Source: Bacteroides sp. (GTDB lineage Bacteria; Bacteroidota; Bacteroidia; Bacteroidales; Bacteroidaceae). Taken from it: 54,375 nt of DNA. Numbering within the stretch: position 1 is the stretch's first letter; each line of letters starts with the position of its first letter. Positions 12,272 to 21,015 of the stretch are shown here, in pieces. The DNA lies in the NCBI GenBank assembly GCA_021203515.1, contig JAJQAY010000147.1, positions 1 through 54,375 on the forward strand, read 5' to 3'. The position numbers and the translations under genes were made by a program. Under the pieces are notes generated by a model, which did not search any database, was not told the origin of the DNA, and saw only the letters and a list, made by a program, of their open reading frames with translations.

Positions 12272-13102
12272 ATGGCTGACGACTCATTATTTTTGATTGA
12301 CATTGATAAAGTACTTCGGGAAAAAGCTCCGAAGCACGTGAAGTATATTCCTAAATTTGTCGTGTCTTACTTGAAACGTATCGTTCATCAAGAGGAACTG
12401 AATGTCTTCCTGACAGAATCGAGAGATAAGGTAGGAGTAGATTTCCTGAAAGCCTGTCTGGAGTTTCTGGATGCCAAGCTTGTGGTGAAAGGTGAAGAAA
12501 ACCTGCCCAAGGAAGGGCTTTACACTTTTGTCTCCAATCATCCGTTGGGTGGACAGGACGGAGTTGCTTTGGGATATGTGCTGGGGTCTTATTATAACGG
12601 AAAGGTGAAGTATATGGTTAATGACCTGCTGATGAACCTGCATGGATTGGCACCGCTTTGCATACCTATTAATAAGACAGGTAAACAGGCAAAAGACTTT
12701 CCGAGAATGGTTGAAGCCGGATTTGCATCGGACGACCAACTGATTATGTTCCCCGCCGGATTGTGTTCCCGCCGTCAGCATGGCGTTGTTCGTGATCTTG
12801 AATGGAAAAAGGCCTTTATCGTGAAGAGTGTCGAAGCACAGAGGGACGTGGTACCTATCCACTTTGAAGGGCGCAATTCGAACTTTTTTTATAATCTTGC
12901 CAACCTTTGCAAAGCGTTGGGTATTAAGTTTAACATAGCCATGCTTTATCTGGCAGACGAAATGTTGAAAAACCGACATAAAACATTTACTATCACCATA
13001 GGGAAACCCATTCCTTGGCAGACATTCGATAAATCGAAAACTCCTGCCCAGTGGGCACAATACGTGAGGGAAATCGTGTATAAATTGAAAGTTGAGAATT
13101 AA
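12272..13102 (+). CDS. glsA: PlsC-like O-acyltransferase of glycine-lipid synthesis
   Basis: A 276-residue 1-acylglycerol-phosphate acyltransferase-like protein. It shows the acyltransferase motif FVSNHPLGGQDGVALGY (NHxxxxD variant) and the second motif MFPAGLCSRR. The start at ATG 12272 (MADDSLFLIDID) is preferred over 12194 because of the promoter position. It is followed six bases later by a GNAT-type acyltransferase gene. In B. thetaiotaomicron this pair (BT_3458/BT_3459) makes glycine lipids: GlsB N-acylates glycine, and GlsA then adds an acyl-oxyacyl chain. The assignment rests on that gene pairing plus motifs. An ornithine-lipid or related acyl-amino-acid pathway would look similar. 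The protein is intact and probably membrane-associated on the cytoplasmic face. Confidence 0.8.
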   Translation: MADDSLFLIDIDKVLREKAPKHVKYIPKFVVSYLKRIVHQEELNVFLTESRDKVGVDFLKACLEFLDAKLVVKGEENLPKEGLYTFVSNHPLGGQDGVALGYVLGSYYNGKVKYMVNDLLMNLHGLAPLCIPINKTGKQAKDFPRMVEAGFASDDQLIMFPAGLCSRRQHGVVRDLEWKKAFIVKSVEAQRDVVPIHFEGRNSNFFYNLANLCKALGIKFNIAMLYLADEMLKNRHKTFTITIGKPIPWQTFDKSKTPAQWAQYVREIVYKLKVEN

Positions 13103-13108
13103 TAAGTT

Positions 13109-14098
13109 ATGGAAGATGTTATTGCACCTATAAGCAAAGAATTGCTGAAAGCGGAGTTGACTGAGGATAAGCGTTTGCGCATGACCAATAAGAGTAATAA
13201 TCAGATTTATATTATTACTGCTCAGGATTCGCCGAATATGATGAAGGAAATCGGACGTCTGCGTGAAATTGCATTTCGTGCTGCAGGTGGAGGAACAGGC
13301 TTGTCTATGGATCTCGACGAATACGACGTAATGGAGAACCCTTATAAGCAGTTGATTGTATGGAACCCCGAAGCGGAAGAGATTTTGGGCGGCTATCGCT
13401 ATATTCTGGGTACGGATGTCCGTTTCGACGAGCATGGTGCGCCGATTTTGGCAACTGCGCACATGTTTAACTTTTCTGAAAAGTTCCTGAAAGAATATCT
13501 TCCGACTATAATTGAACTGGGACGCTCTTTCGTGACGCTCGAATATCAGTCTACCCGTCCGAACAGCAAAGGCTTGTTTGCACTGGATAATTTATGGGAT
13601 GGTTTGGGTGCACTGACGGTGGTTATGCCCAATGTGAAGTACTTCTTTGGAAAAGTAACGATGTATCCCAGCTATATCCGCAAAGGACGCGACATGATTT
13701 TGTATTTCCTGAAGAAGCATTTTGAGGATAAAGATAACCTGATTACTCCGATGAAACCTTTGCAACTTGAAGCTGACGAAAAGGAATTGTCGAAGTTGTT
13801 CTGCAAGGATACGTTCAAAGAAGACTATAAGATACTGAATTGTGAAATACGTAAATTAGGCTATAATATACCTCCTTTGGTAAATGCTTATATGAATCTG
13901 AGTCCGACTATGCGTATGTTCGGCACGGCTATTAACTACGGTTTCGGTGATGTGGAAGAAACCGGTATTCTGATTGCCGTAGACGAGATACTGGCGGGTA
14001 AACGTATCCGCCATATCCAGTCTTTCATTGAGAGTGAACCGGAAGCGTGCAATCTAACTTCCGGCGCTAATAAAATCTTTTATCCTAGTGGACGGTGA
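13109..14098 (+). CDS. glsB: GNAT-family N-acyltransferase of glycine-lipid synthesis
   Basis: A 329-residue protein of the acyl-homoserine-lactone-synthase-like/OlsB-like GNAT group, often annotated as hemolysin or GNAT. Visible stretches are LREIAFRAAGGGTGLSMDLDEYD, ILGGYRYILG and IELGRSFVTLEYQ, the acyl-donor-binding core. It would N-acylate an amino acid (glycine in Bacteroides), giving the substrate for the O-acyltransferase encoded just upstream. Six bases separate the two genes, which indicates one operon. The 3' end overlaps the end of the convergent GH95 gene by 14 bases. It is intact. Confidence 0.82.
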   Translation: MEDVIAPISKELLKAELTEDKRLRMTNKSNNQIYIITAQDSPNMMKEIGRLREIAFRAAGGGTGLSMDLDEYDVMENPYKQLIVWNPEAEEILGGYRYILGTDVRFDEHGAPILATAHMFNFSEKFLKEYLPTIIELGRSFVTLEYQSTRPNSKGLFALDNLWDGLGALTVVMPNVKYFFGKVTMYPSYIRKGRDMILYFLKKHFEDKDNLITPMKPLQLEADEKELSKLFCKDTFKEDYKILNCEIRKLGYNIPPLVNAYMNLSPTMRMFGTAINYGFGDVEETGILIAVDEILAGKRIRHIQSFIESEPEACNLTSGANKIFYPSGR

Positions 14099-16534
14099 GA
14101 CGACATCCGCCTGCTTTGATAGTGTAGGTTTTGCCTTTTACGGTCTTGAATGAAATGGCCTTGTCTCCGTATCTGACAGTACAAGGCGAGCCCGCTTTCG
14201 ACAAGAGTCTTGCTTCGCTCAAGCGGTTGTCTTTCCATGTAATAGATACATCGAAGTTTCCTTTCGCACAAAGGCCATTGACTGTTCCATCTTTCCAGGC
14301 ATTTGGCAATGCGGGCAATAACTGGGTAAATCCCATGTGGCTTTGTAATAGCATCTCGGTGATTCCTGCCGTTCCACCGAAGTTTCCGTCAATCTGGAAT
14401 GGTGCGTGCGTATCCCACAGATTATCCAGCGTACCGTTTTTCAGCAGATTGCCGAATAGCATATAGGCATGATTGCCGTCTTGCAGTCTGGCCCACTGAT
14501 TTAACTTCCACCCCATGCTCCAGCCGGTTGCTCCGTCTCCTCGATGTTCTAAAACGACTTTGGCCGCTTGAGCCAGCTCAGGTGTTGTTATCGGTGAAAG
14601 GGTGTGCTCCGGGTGGAGTCCGAACAGGTGGTTTACGTGACGGTGTTCATCCTTCGGGTCGTCAATGTCTTTCGACCATTCCATCAGTTGCCCGTAACGT
14701 CCTATCTTGTAGGGTGCAAGGTGGTCTAATACTTCCTGCCACTATTTCCGTTCTTTCTGGTCTATGTTCAATGTTTTGCTCGCTTCAATGGCATCCAGAA
14801 GTATTTCTCTGGCTACGGCGTGCGCAAAGGTGACACCTTCGTCCACCATCCCGTGTTCCGGTGATGTGGAAGGAGCGGCGGTATAAGTTCCGTCCGGTTT
14901 ATGCCATAGATAGTCCACTGTGAATTGCGCACTGCTCTTAATCAAATCGTAGCCCACCTCTTTCAGGAATTTCTTGTCTCGTGTATAGTCGTAATACTCC
15001 CAGATATGTGTTGCCAGCCAGGGGCTTGCCATCGGGTTCAGGTTCCACGCCATATCTTCGCTGGATAGCGGGGCGGTAAATCCAAAGATGTTGGCTGAGA
15101 TGGAAGCTGTCCAGCCCCGGGCGGCGAAATAGGCTTGTGCGGTTTTCTCACCGGGTTTCACTAATCCCCGGATAAAGTCGATTAATGGCTGGGCACATTC
15201 ATCGAGATTGGTTGAACAGACCGGCCAGTAATTCATCTGGATGTTGATATTGTTGTGATAATCCACCCGCCACGGGTCGTCCAAGTTGTTGTGCCATAAT
15301 CCTTGCAGGTTGGCCGGCAGGTTGCCCGGTCGTGAGCTGGCTATAAGCAGATAACGCCCGAATTGGTAGTACAGTTCTTCCAGTCGGTAATCAGGCTGTC
15401 CTTGCCGGTAATTAGCCAAACGGCGATAGGTTGGCAGATTGGGACTTGTAATTTCGGGGTTCAAGGTTAACTTAACCCGGTCGAACAAGGCGGTATAATC
15501 CGCTTTATGGTTCGCGAGCAGTTTTTCGTATCCTTTTGATAGAGCCTGGTTCATCATGCTCAGGGTGGTTTGTTCCGGATCGTTGCCTACATAGATTTTC
15601 GGGTCTTTAAAGTCCGGATCGAAGTTCATCTTATAATCGGTGTCTGCCGTGAGTAGGAATATTACCTTATCGGCACCTTTTATGATTAAACGGTCGTTTA
15701 GCGCAGTGGTTGTTCCACCTTCGGCAATGGCCTTGATACGGAAAGCGAATTTCATTCCGTTATTGTCCAATACTCCGGTATAGAGCAGCTCGTTTGCCCC
15801 GTCGGCACGCATGTTGCTTTTCGCTTCTGTGTTTGGGCTATAGCTTAATACCAAATTCTGCATACCGGTTTGGTTGGCGGAGAACTCCACGACCATCACA
15901 CTGTCCGGATAGGAAATGAAATATTTGCGACGGTATTGCACACCGTCCTTGTCAAATTGTACTACAGCCATAGCCGAGTCCAGCGACAAAATACGACGGT
16001 AGTTCTTCATCCGTATTTCACTAAGACCGGTTTCAATATAGAGTTCTCCCATAGTAGTGAATGAGCCGAACCGGAATGGAGTTTCATCCCTTTCTTCATA
16101 AGCAGCAAGTCCGTTAAAGTTCTTGCTGGTGAGCTGGTGGGCTTTTTGTTGGTCGCCTCGGGTAAATGCTTCCCTGATTTCTTTCAGTATCGAGGCAGAC
16201 TGTTTGTTCACATTCCAATAGTAATCCGATCCACCGACTGTATTCGGCCCTCCTTTCCAGAGAGTTTTTTCGTTGAGCGTAATTCTTTCGGCAGCAACCG
16301 ACCCTAGGATATTGGCTCCTAAACTGCCGTTTCCTATCGGCAGTGACCGGTTTTCCCATGAGGGGTCGGGATTGGCCCCTGGCTGCCATTACTACGTAGC
16401 CAGATAGCTTGTCCGCTGAGATTGTTAGGGGTATCGAATCAGATAGAAAGCCCTTGTGTATAATCTGTTCCAGTGGCATGTGCCGACGGTAATAAGAATA
16501 GGACACTTACAAAAAATGCGTAGAAGTTTTTCAT
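14085..16534 (-). pseudogene. GH95 alpha-L-fucosidase, two nonsense codons and one frameshift
   Basis: Inverting alpha-1,2-L-fucosidase family. The signal peptide at ATG 16534 is MKNFYAFFVSVLFLLPSAHA. The usual N-terminal beta domain is recognisable (LPIGNGSLGANILGS, ITLNEKTLWKGGPNTVGG), followed by the (alpha/alpha)6 barrel (NINIQMNYWPVCSTNLDEC, FQIDGNFGGTAGITEML). Three lesions are present: TGG-to-TGA at 16439-16441 (LSI*FDTPNNLSG); one G missing in the run read at plus-strand CCCC 16376-16379 (restored: SQGANPDPSWENRS); and TAG at 14742-14744 (KERK*WQEVLDHL, probably CAG originally). With these corrected the length is 816 residues, normal for GH95. It stands alone between core genes and is convergent with glsB (14-base overlap). 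It could complement the GH29 enzyme of the first locus. Confidence 0.88.
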
Positions 16535-16574
16535 TGTCCTTAGTATTAAATTTAGTTTTATTCGTAGCTTAGCC

Positions 16575-17900
16575 TTACACGGCCGGCAGACTATTCCCGT
16601 TAATCTTCCTGTAGAGGTCGAGTGCAAAAACATCCGTCATTCCGGAGATATAATCCAATACCGCCTGTATCCTCTCGTAGAGTGCGGGCGCTTTTATATT
16701 ATACTGGCCGGACACCCGGTTGATGAGTAATTGCGAATACGTCTTCTCCGGTGAACGTACAGCCTCAATCATTAGGTCGAGCAGAGTGCTGATGATGCGG
16801 AAACCGGCAAGTTCGATGTCCAGCACGTCGCGTGAACGGTAAATCTTCTCCAGGGAAACCTTGGCACAACGCTTGTAAGCAAGGGCAGGTAATTCGGAAA
16901 TGTGCTTGATGAGGCTACCTTTGAACTCTCCTTCTAAAATCTGTTTCTCATTGTTTAAGAAAGCTTGGGTACATTCTCCGATTAGCAATCCGATGACGCA
17001 AGAACGCAGATAGCCTATTTGCTCGTTGACGTCGCTCACTATCTCCAGCGTTTTCCTCATGTGTGCTTTCCTTTCCTCCGAAAAGTACGAGAGAAGTAAG
17101 TCCTGCGTTTCTTGTGTGGTTAATATTTTTAGCTTATGAGCATCTTCGAGGTCCATCATCTGATAACAGATGTCGTCCGCCGCTTCCACCAGATAGATCA
17201 ACGGATGGCGGGCATACTCCAGAGGCGAGTCGTTCAGCTTCTTCATGCCCAGTTCTTCGGCTATGCGGCGGAAACTATTTTCCTCCGTCGTGAAGAACCC
17301 GAATTTGGACTTCTCACCTGCAAGGCTCGATGAAAAGGGGTATTTTACGATGCTTGCCAGTGTGGAGTACGTCAGGACAAAGCCACCCTTGCGCCGTCCC
17401 TCAAACTGGTGGGTAAGCAGGCGGAATGCATTGGCATTTCCCTCGAAGTGTGTCAGGTCTTCCCATTGTGCGGCGGTCAGTTCTTTTTTCAGTGACATAC
17501 CTTTTCCCTCGGAGAAGAAGGTAGAAATGGCACGCTCTCCTGAGTGACCGAAAGGAGGATTGCCCAAGTCGTGCGCCAGGCAGGCGGCAGATACGATAGA
17601 ACCTATTTCGGGTAAATAAGAGTTTTGTAAATCCGGTTGGTCGGCAAGAAGTGCTTTTGCCACATCATTACCTAGGGAACGCCCTACACAAGATACTTCC
17701 AAACTATGTGTCAGACGATTATGTACGAAGATGCTGCCGGGCAGGGGAAACACTTGTGTTTTATTCTGCAATCGTCTGAACGGTGCGGAAAAGACAAGAC
17801 GGTCGTAGTCCCGTTGAAATTCGGAACGGTTCTCGCGCCGTTCTTCATGAAAGGCTTCCAAGCCGAAACGTTTGGCAGAGATGAGGGTATTCCAATCCAT
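16575..17900 (-). CDS. dgt: Deoxyguanosinetriphosphate triphosphohydrolase (HD domain dNTPase)
   Basis: A 441-residue dNTP triphosphohydrolase that cleaves dNTPs to nucleoside and triphosphate, acting in the cytoplasm on dNTP balance. The HD metal centre is visible: His65 in NRLTHSLEVS, His110-Asp111 in ACLAHDLGNPPFGHSGE, and a later conserved Asp in LVEAADDICYQMMDLEDA. The N-terminal SAPFRRLQNKTQVFPL is typical. It is intact. It is divergent from dut, a pairing that fits since both act on dNTP pools. A TACATTTG (minus strand) at 18075-18082 matches the -7 consensus, which would place a long hairpin in the dgt leader. Confidence 0.93.
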   Translation of the reverse strand: MDWNTLISAKRFGLEAFHEERRENRSEFQRDYDRLVFSAPFRRLQNKTQVFPLPGSIFVHNRLTHSLEVSCVGRSLGNDVAKALLADQPDLQNSYLPEIGSIVSAACLAHDLGNPPFGHSGERAISTFFSEGKGMSLKKELTAAQWEDLTHFEGNANAFRLLTHQFEGRRKGGFVLTYSTLASIVKYPFSSSLAGEKSKFGFFTTEENSFRRIAEELGMKKLNDSPLEYARHPLIYLVEAADDICYQMMDLEDAHKLKILTTQETQDLLLSYFSEERKAHMRKTLEIVSDVNEQIGYLRSCVIGLLIGECTQAFLNNEKQILEGEFKGSLIKHISELPALAYKRCAKVSLEKIYRSRDVLDIELAGFRIISTLLDLMIEAVRSPEKTYSQLLINRVSGQYNIKAPALYERIQAVLDYISGMTDVFALDLYRKINGNSLPAV

Positions 17901-17921
17901 AATTTTAATGTGATAAGGTGA

Positions 17922-18052
17922 TAATGTGCTAATGTGATTAATGTGCCAATGTGCTAATTGGCTGCGCTATGTGTATGCTGCGCTATGTGTATGCTATGCT
18001 GTCATGCCGCAGGTCATTGGCACATTGGCACATTAATCACATTAGCACATTA
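17922..18052. repeat. 32-bp perfect inverted repeat with 67-base loop between dgt and dut
   Basis: Arms 17922-17953 and 18021-18052 are exact reverse complements. The arms are themselves built of near-repeats of AATGTGCT, AATGTGAT and AATGTGCC. The loop contains two direct copies of CTGCGCTATGTGTATG. Further AATGTGAT/AAGGTGAT units lie immediately upstream (17906-17921). The origin is unclear: it may be an intergenic repeat element or a leader structure for dgt. Confidence 0.75.
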
Positions 18053-18074
18053 GCATATTAATCACATTTAACTG

Positions 18075-18082
18075 CAAATGTA
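18075..18082 (-). promoter_or_regulatory. -7 promoter element, probably for dgt
   Basis: On the minus strand this reads TACATTTG, a full match to TAnnTTTG. If used, the dgt transcript would have a leader of roughly 170 bases containing the whole 17922-18052 hairpin. A -33 TTTG is not obvious, so confidence is modest. Confidence 0.4.
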
Positions 18083-18162
18083 TCATTATTTTGCTTCAAA
18101 TTCCGTATTTTCGCCCCTTAAATTAAGGAATAGCTTATAACTCATAATTCATAACTTAAAAA

Positions 18163-18594
18163 ATGACTGTTCAAATCATCAATCACTCCAAACATCCGCT
18201 GCCTGCTTATGCCACCGAATTATCGGCAGGGATGGATATTCGTGCCAACCTTACGGAACCGGTTTCCTTGGAACCCTTGCAACGCTGTCTCATTCCTACG
18301 GGATTGTATATTGCCTTGCCGGCAGGCTTCGAAGCACAAATTCGTCCGCGCAGTGGCTTGGCCATCAAGAAAGGGATTACGGTGTTGAACTCTCCGGGTA
18401 CTATCGACGCCGATTATCGTGGCGAGATATGTATCATTCTGGTCAATCTCTCTTCCGAGACGTTCGTGATTGAAGACGGAGAGCGCATTGCACAGATGGT
18501 GATTGCCCGTCACGAACAAGCCACCTGGCACGAAGTGGAAGTGCTGGACGAGACGGAACGCGGTGCCGGCGGATTTGGACATACTGGAGTTTGA
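18163..18594 (+). CDS. dut: Deoxyuridine 5'-triphosphate nucleotidohydrolase
   Basis: Trimeric dUTPase, 143 residues, hydrolysing dUTP to dUMP and PPi in the cytoplasm. The five family motifs are readable in order: SAGMDIRAN (I), [11 protein letters not shown] (II), [13 protein letters not shown] (III), GERIAQMVI (IV) and the C-terminal [10 protein letters not shown] (V), which closes over the active site. It is intact and of the standard length. It is followed after 14 bases by a TPR lipoprotein gene, and the run dut-TPR-DUF4292-EnvC-like reads as one operon. Confidence 0.97.
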   Translation: MTVQIINHSKHPLPAYATELSAGMDIRANLTEPVSLEPLQRCLIPTGLYIALPAGFEAQIRPRSGLAIKKGITVLNSPGTIDADYRGEICIILVNLSSETFVIEDGERIAQMVIARHEQATWHEVEVLDETERGAGGFGHTGV

Positions 18595-18608
18595 TGTGAG
18601 ATGCGATA

Positions 18609-20366
18609 ATGAAGATACTGAATAAGATAACGATTACCCTGCTATTTGCTGCTGTCTGCTTTGCTTCCTGCGGAACTTCCCGTCCGCAAAGAAAGGCATC
18701 GGCAGGGGCTGTTGCCGTGACGCTTACTCCGGAACAACAGCGCAAATACGACTATTTCTTCCTGGAAGCCGCCCGCTTGAAAATCCAGAAAGACTACGAT
18801 GGAGCCTTCAACCTGCTCCAGCACTGTCTGACTATCAATCCGAATGCTTCGTCGGCTCTGTATGAGTTGGCGCAGTATTACATGTACCTGAAGATGGTTC
18901 CGCAAGGACAAGCAGCTTTGGAGAAAGCTGTGGCGAACGACCCGGGCAATTACTGGTACAGCCAGGGATTGGCAAACCTCTATCAGCAGCAAGACAAGAT
19001 AGACGAGGCGGCCCAGTTGTGGAAAAGCATGTCCGTCCGCTTCCCCGACAAAATGGACCCGCTTTATGCTTTGCTCGACATCTACAACCATCAGGAAGAG
19101 TACGACAAGGTGATTGCCACCCTGAACCGACTCGAAGAAAAGACCGGAAAGAACGAGCGGTTGAGTATGGAGAAATTCCGTATTTACCTGCAAATGAAAG
19201 ACAACAAGAATGCCTTCCGCGAGATAGAGAGCTTGATGGCAGAGTATCCGATGGACGTTCGCTATCAAGTGGTGTTGGGCGACGTTTATATGCAGAACGG
19301 CAAGGAAGATGAGGCCTATGCCGTCTACCGGAAAGTGCTGGATGCCGAACCGGACAATGCGATGGCAATGTATTCGCTGGCCTCCTACTATGACGCAACC
19401 GGACAGAAAGAACTATACCAGCAGCAACTGGACACCTTGCTGCTCAATAAGAAAGTACCTTCGGAGATGAAGATAAACGTGATGCGCCAGTTCATCGTGC
19501 AGAACGAGCAGGACGGCAAAGACAGTACGCGGGTAATCAACCTCTTCAACCGTGTGTTGGAGCAGGAACCGGACGATGCGCAAATACCGATGCTCTATGC
19601 CCAATACTTGCTTTCCAAAGGAATGAACAAAGAGGCATTGCCCGTTCTGCGCCAAGTGTTGCAGATAGAGCCCACCAATACGGCGGCACGGATGATGCTG
19701 TTGGGCGAAGCCGTTCACAAGGAAGACTACATAGATGTCATCAACCTGTGCGAAGCGGGCATAGAGACAAACCCCGAAATGCTGGAGTTCTACTTCTATC
19801 TTGCCATCGCTTATAATCAGGCGGAACGCACGGATGATGTCATATCGACCTGCCGCAAAGCATTGGAGCAAGTCACCGCCAACAGCCGGAAAGAAGTCGT
19901 TTCCGATTTCTATTCGACTTTGGGCGATGCTTACCATATGAAGAATTTGTCAAAGGAAACCTATGCCGCCTATGATTCGGCTTTGGTTTACAATCCCTCC
20001 AATATCGGTGCTCTCAACAACTACGCCTATTACCTCTCCGTGGAGCGCCGCGACCTCGACAAAGCCGAAGAAATGAGCTATCGAACCGTGAAAGCCGAAC
20101 CCAACAATTCCACCTATCTGGATACCTACGCCTGGATATTGTTTGAAAAAGGCAATTACGCCGAAGCCCGCCTCTACATTGACGACGCCATGAAGAATGA
20201 CGATACGAAGAGCGACGTCATCGTGGAGCATTGCGGCGACATTTACTATATGACCGGAGACGTGGACGGTGCTCTGAAATATTGGAAGCAGGCGTTGGAG
20301 ATGGGCAACAAGTCCAAGACGCTGAAGCAGAAGATACAGAAAAAGAAATATGTAGTTAGTGATTAA
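18609..20366 (+). CDS. Tetratricopeptide repeat lipoprotein
   Basis: A 585-residue TPR protein. The N-terminus is a lipoprotein signal with lipobox FASC at about residue 20. The remainder is a TPR superhelix from about residue 45 onwards; clear units include AFNLLQHCLTINPNASSALYELAQYY, AYAVYRKVLDAEPDNAMAMYSLASYY and ALPVLRQVLQIEPTNTAARMML. It is likely an outer-membrane scaffold facing the periplasm. It lies in an operon with a DUF4292 lipoprotein and an EnvC-like protein, which suggests a role in envelope or septum assembly; that is inference from context. It is intact and nine bases longer than three complete gaps in spacing would suggest, with only 16 bases to the next start. Confidence 0.88.
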   Translation: MKILNKITITLLFAAVCFASCGTSRPQRKASAGAVAVTLTPEQQRKYDYFFLEAARLKIQKDYDGAFNLLQHCLTINPNASSALYELAQYYMYLKMVPQGQAALEKAVANDPGNYWYSQGLANLYQQQDKIDEAAQLWKSMSVRFPDKMDPLYALLDIYNHQEEYDKVIATLNRLEEKTGKNERLSMEKFRIYLQMKDNKNAFREIESLMAEYPMDVRYQVVLGDVYMQNGKEDEAYAVYRKVLDAEPDNAMAMYSLASYYDATGQKELYQQQLDTLLLNKKVPSEMKINVMRQFIVQNEQDGKDSTRVINLFNRVLEQEPDDAQIPMLYAQYLLSKGMNKEALPVLRQVLQIEPTNTAARMMLLGEAVHKEDYIDVINLCEAGIETNPEMLEFYFYLAIAYNQAERTDDVISTCRKALEQVTANSRKEVVSDFYSTLGDAYHMKNLSKETYAAYDSALVYNPSNIGALNNYAYYLSVERRDLDKAEEMSYRTVKAEPNNSTYLDTYAWILFEKGNYAEARLYIDDAMKNDDTKSDVIVEHCGDIYYMTGDVDGALKYWKQALEMGNKSKTLKQKIQKKKYVVSD

Positions 20367-20382
20367 CGATTAATGATTAGTG

Positions 20383-21015
20383 ATGAAACAAGATAAAACA
20401 AATAAGCATAGCCGTATGCATGTCATTCAGATCAAAGCGAAGCAGCTTTTCTCTCTGTATAAATCAATACTTCTCCTGCTTTTATGCGCCGTTTGCCTGG
20501 CAGGTTGTAAAACTTCCCGCAAGGCGGAGACTTCCACGTTGCCCAAAGAGACCCGTTACCTCTCCTCCAAGGTGCGCCTGACTGTCCCCACGAAGGATGC
20601 CGTCCTCACCGTGAACGGCACCATGAAGCTGATAAGCGGCAACCGCATGCAACTTTCCTTCCAGATGCCGATTATCCGCACGGAAGTAGCCCGCATGGAA
20701 GTCACCCCCGATGACATACTGCTGATAGACCGCATGGGAAAGCGCTACGTGCAGGCAACCCGCGAGGAACTGAAAGACGTATTGCCCAAGAAAGCCGACT
20801 TCGCCCACTTGGAAAAGATACTTTTCGAAGCCGCCGAGCCCGACGGAAAGAAAGTCCTGACCGGAAAGGAACTGGGCATCCCTTCCTTGGAAAAGGGGAA
20901 GATAGAGTTGTCCGCCTTTTCCAATACCCCCTTCTCGCTGACTCCCACCGATGTTTCTTCTAAATACGCCAAAGTAGAATTAAACGAAATGCTAGAGATG
21001 TTGATGGGCTTATGA
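20383..21015 (+). CDS. DUF4292 lipoprotein
   Basis: A 210-residue protein with a long N-terminal basic segment, a hydrophobic stretch (ILLLLLCAVCLAGC) and a lipobox at about residue 42. Because the pre-signal segment is long, the true start may be the ATG at 20416 (MHVIQIKAKQ). The body (KVRLTVPTKDAVLTVNGTMKL, EVTPDDILLIDRMGKRYVQ) fits DUF4292, a Bacteroidetes family with a beta-rich fold resembling LolB/LolA-type carriers. The biochemical role is not established. The stop codon overlaps the next start (ATGA at 21012), which indicates translational coupling with the EnvC-like gene. It is intact. Confidence 0.8.
   Translation: MKQDKTNKHSRMHVIQIKAKQLFSLYKSILLLLLCAVCLAGCKTSRKAETSTLPKETRYLSSKVRLTVPTKDAVLTVNGTMKLISGNRMQLSFQMPIIRTEVARMEVTPDDILLIDRMGKRYVQATREELKDVLPKKADFAHLEKILFEAAEPDGKKVLTGKELGIPSLEKGKIELSAFSNTPFSLTPTDVSSKYAKVELNEMLEMLMGL

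Noticed and set aside
17954..18020. Insertion sequence or transposon remnant between dgt and dut
   Set aside because: The inverted arms resemble a mobile-element end pair, but the inside is only 67 bases with no coding content, and no target-site duplication is visible.
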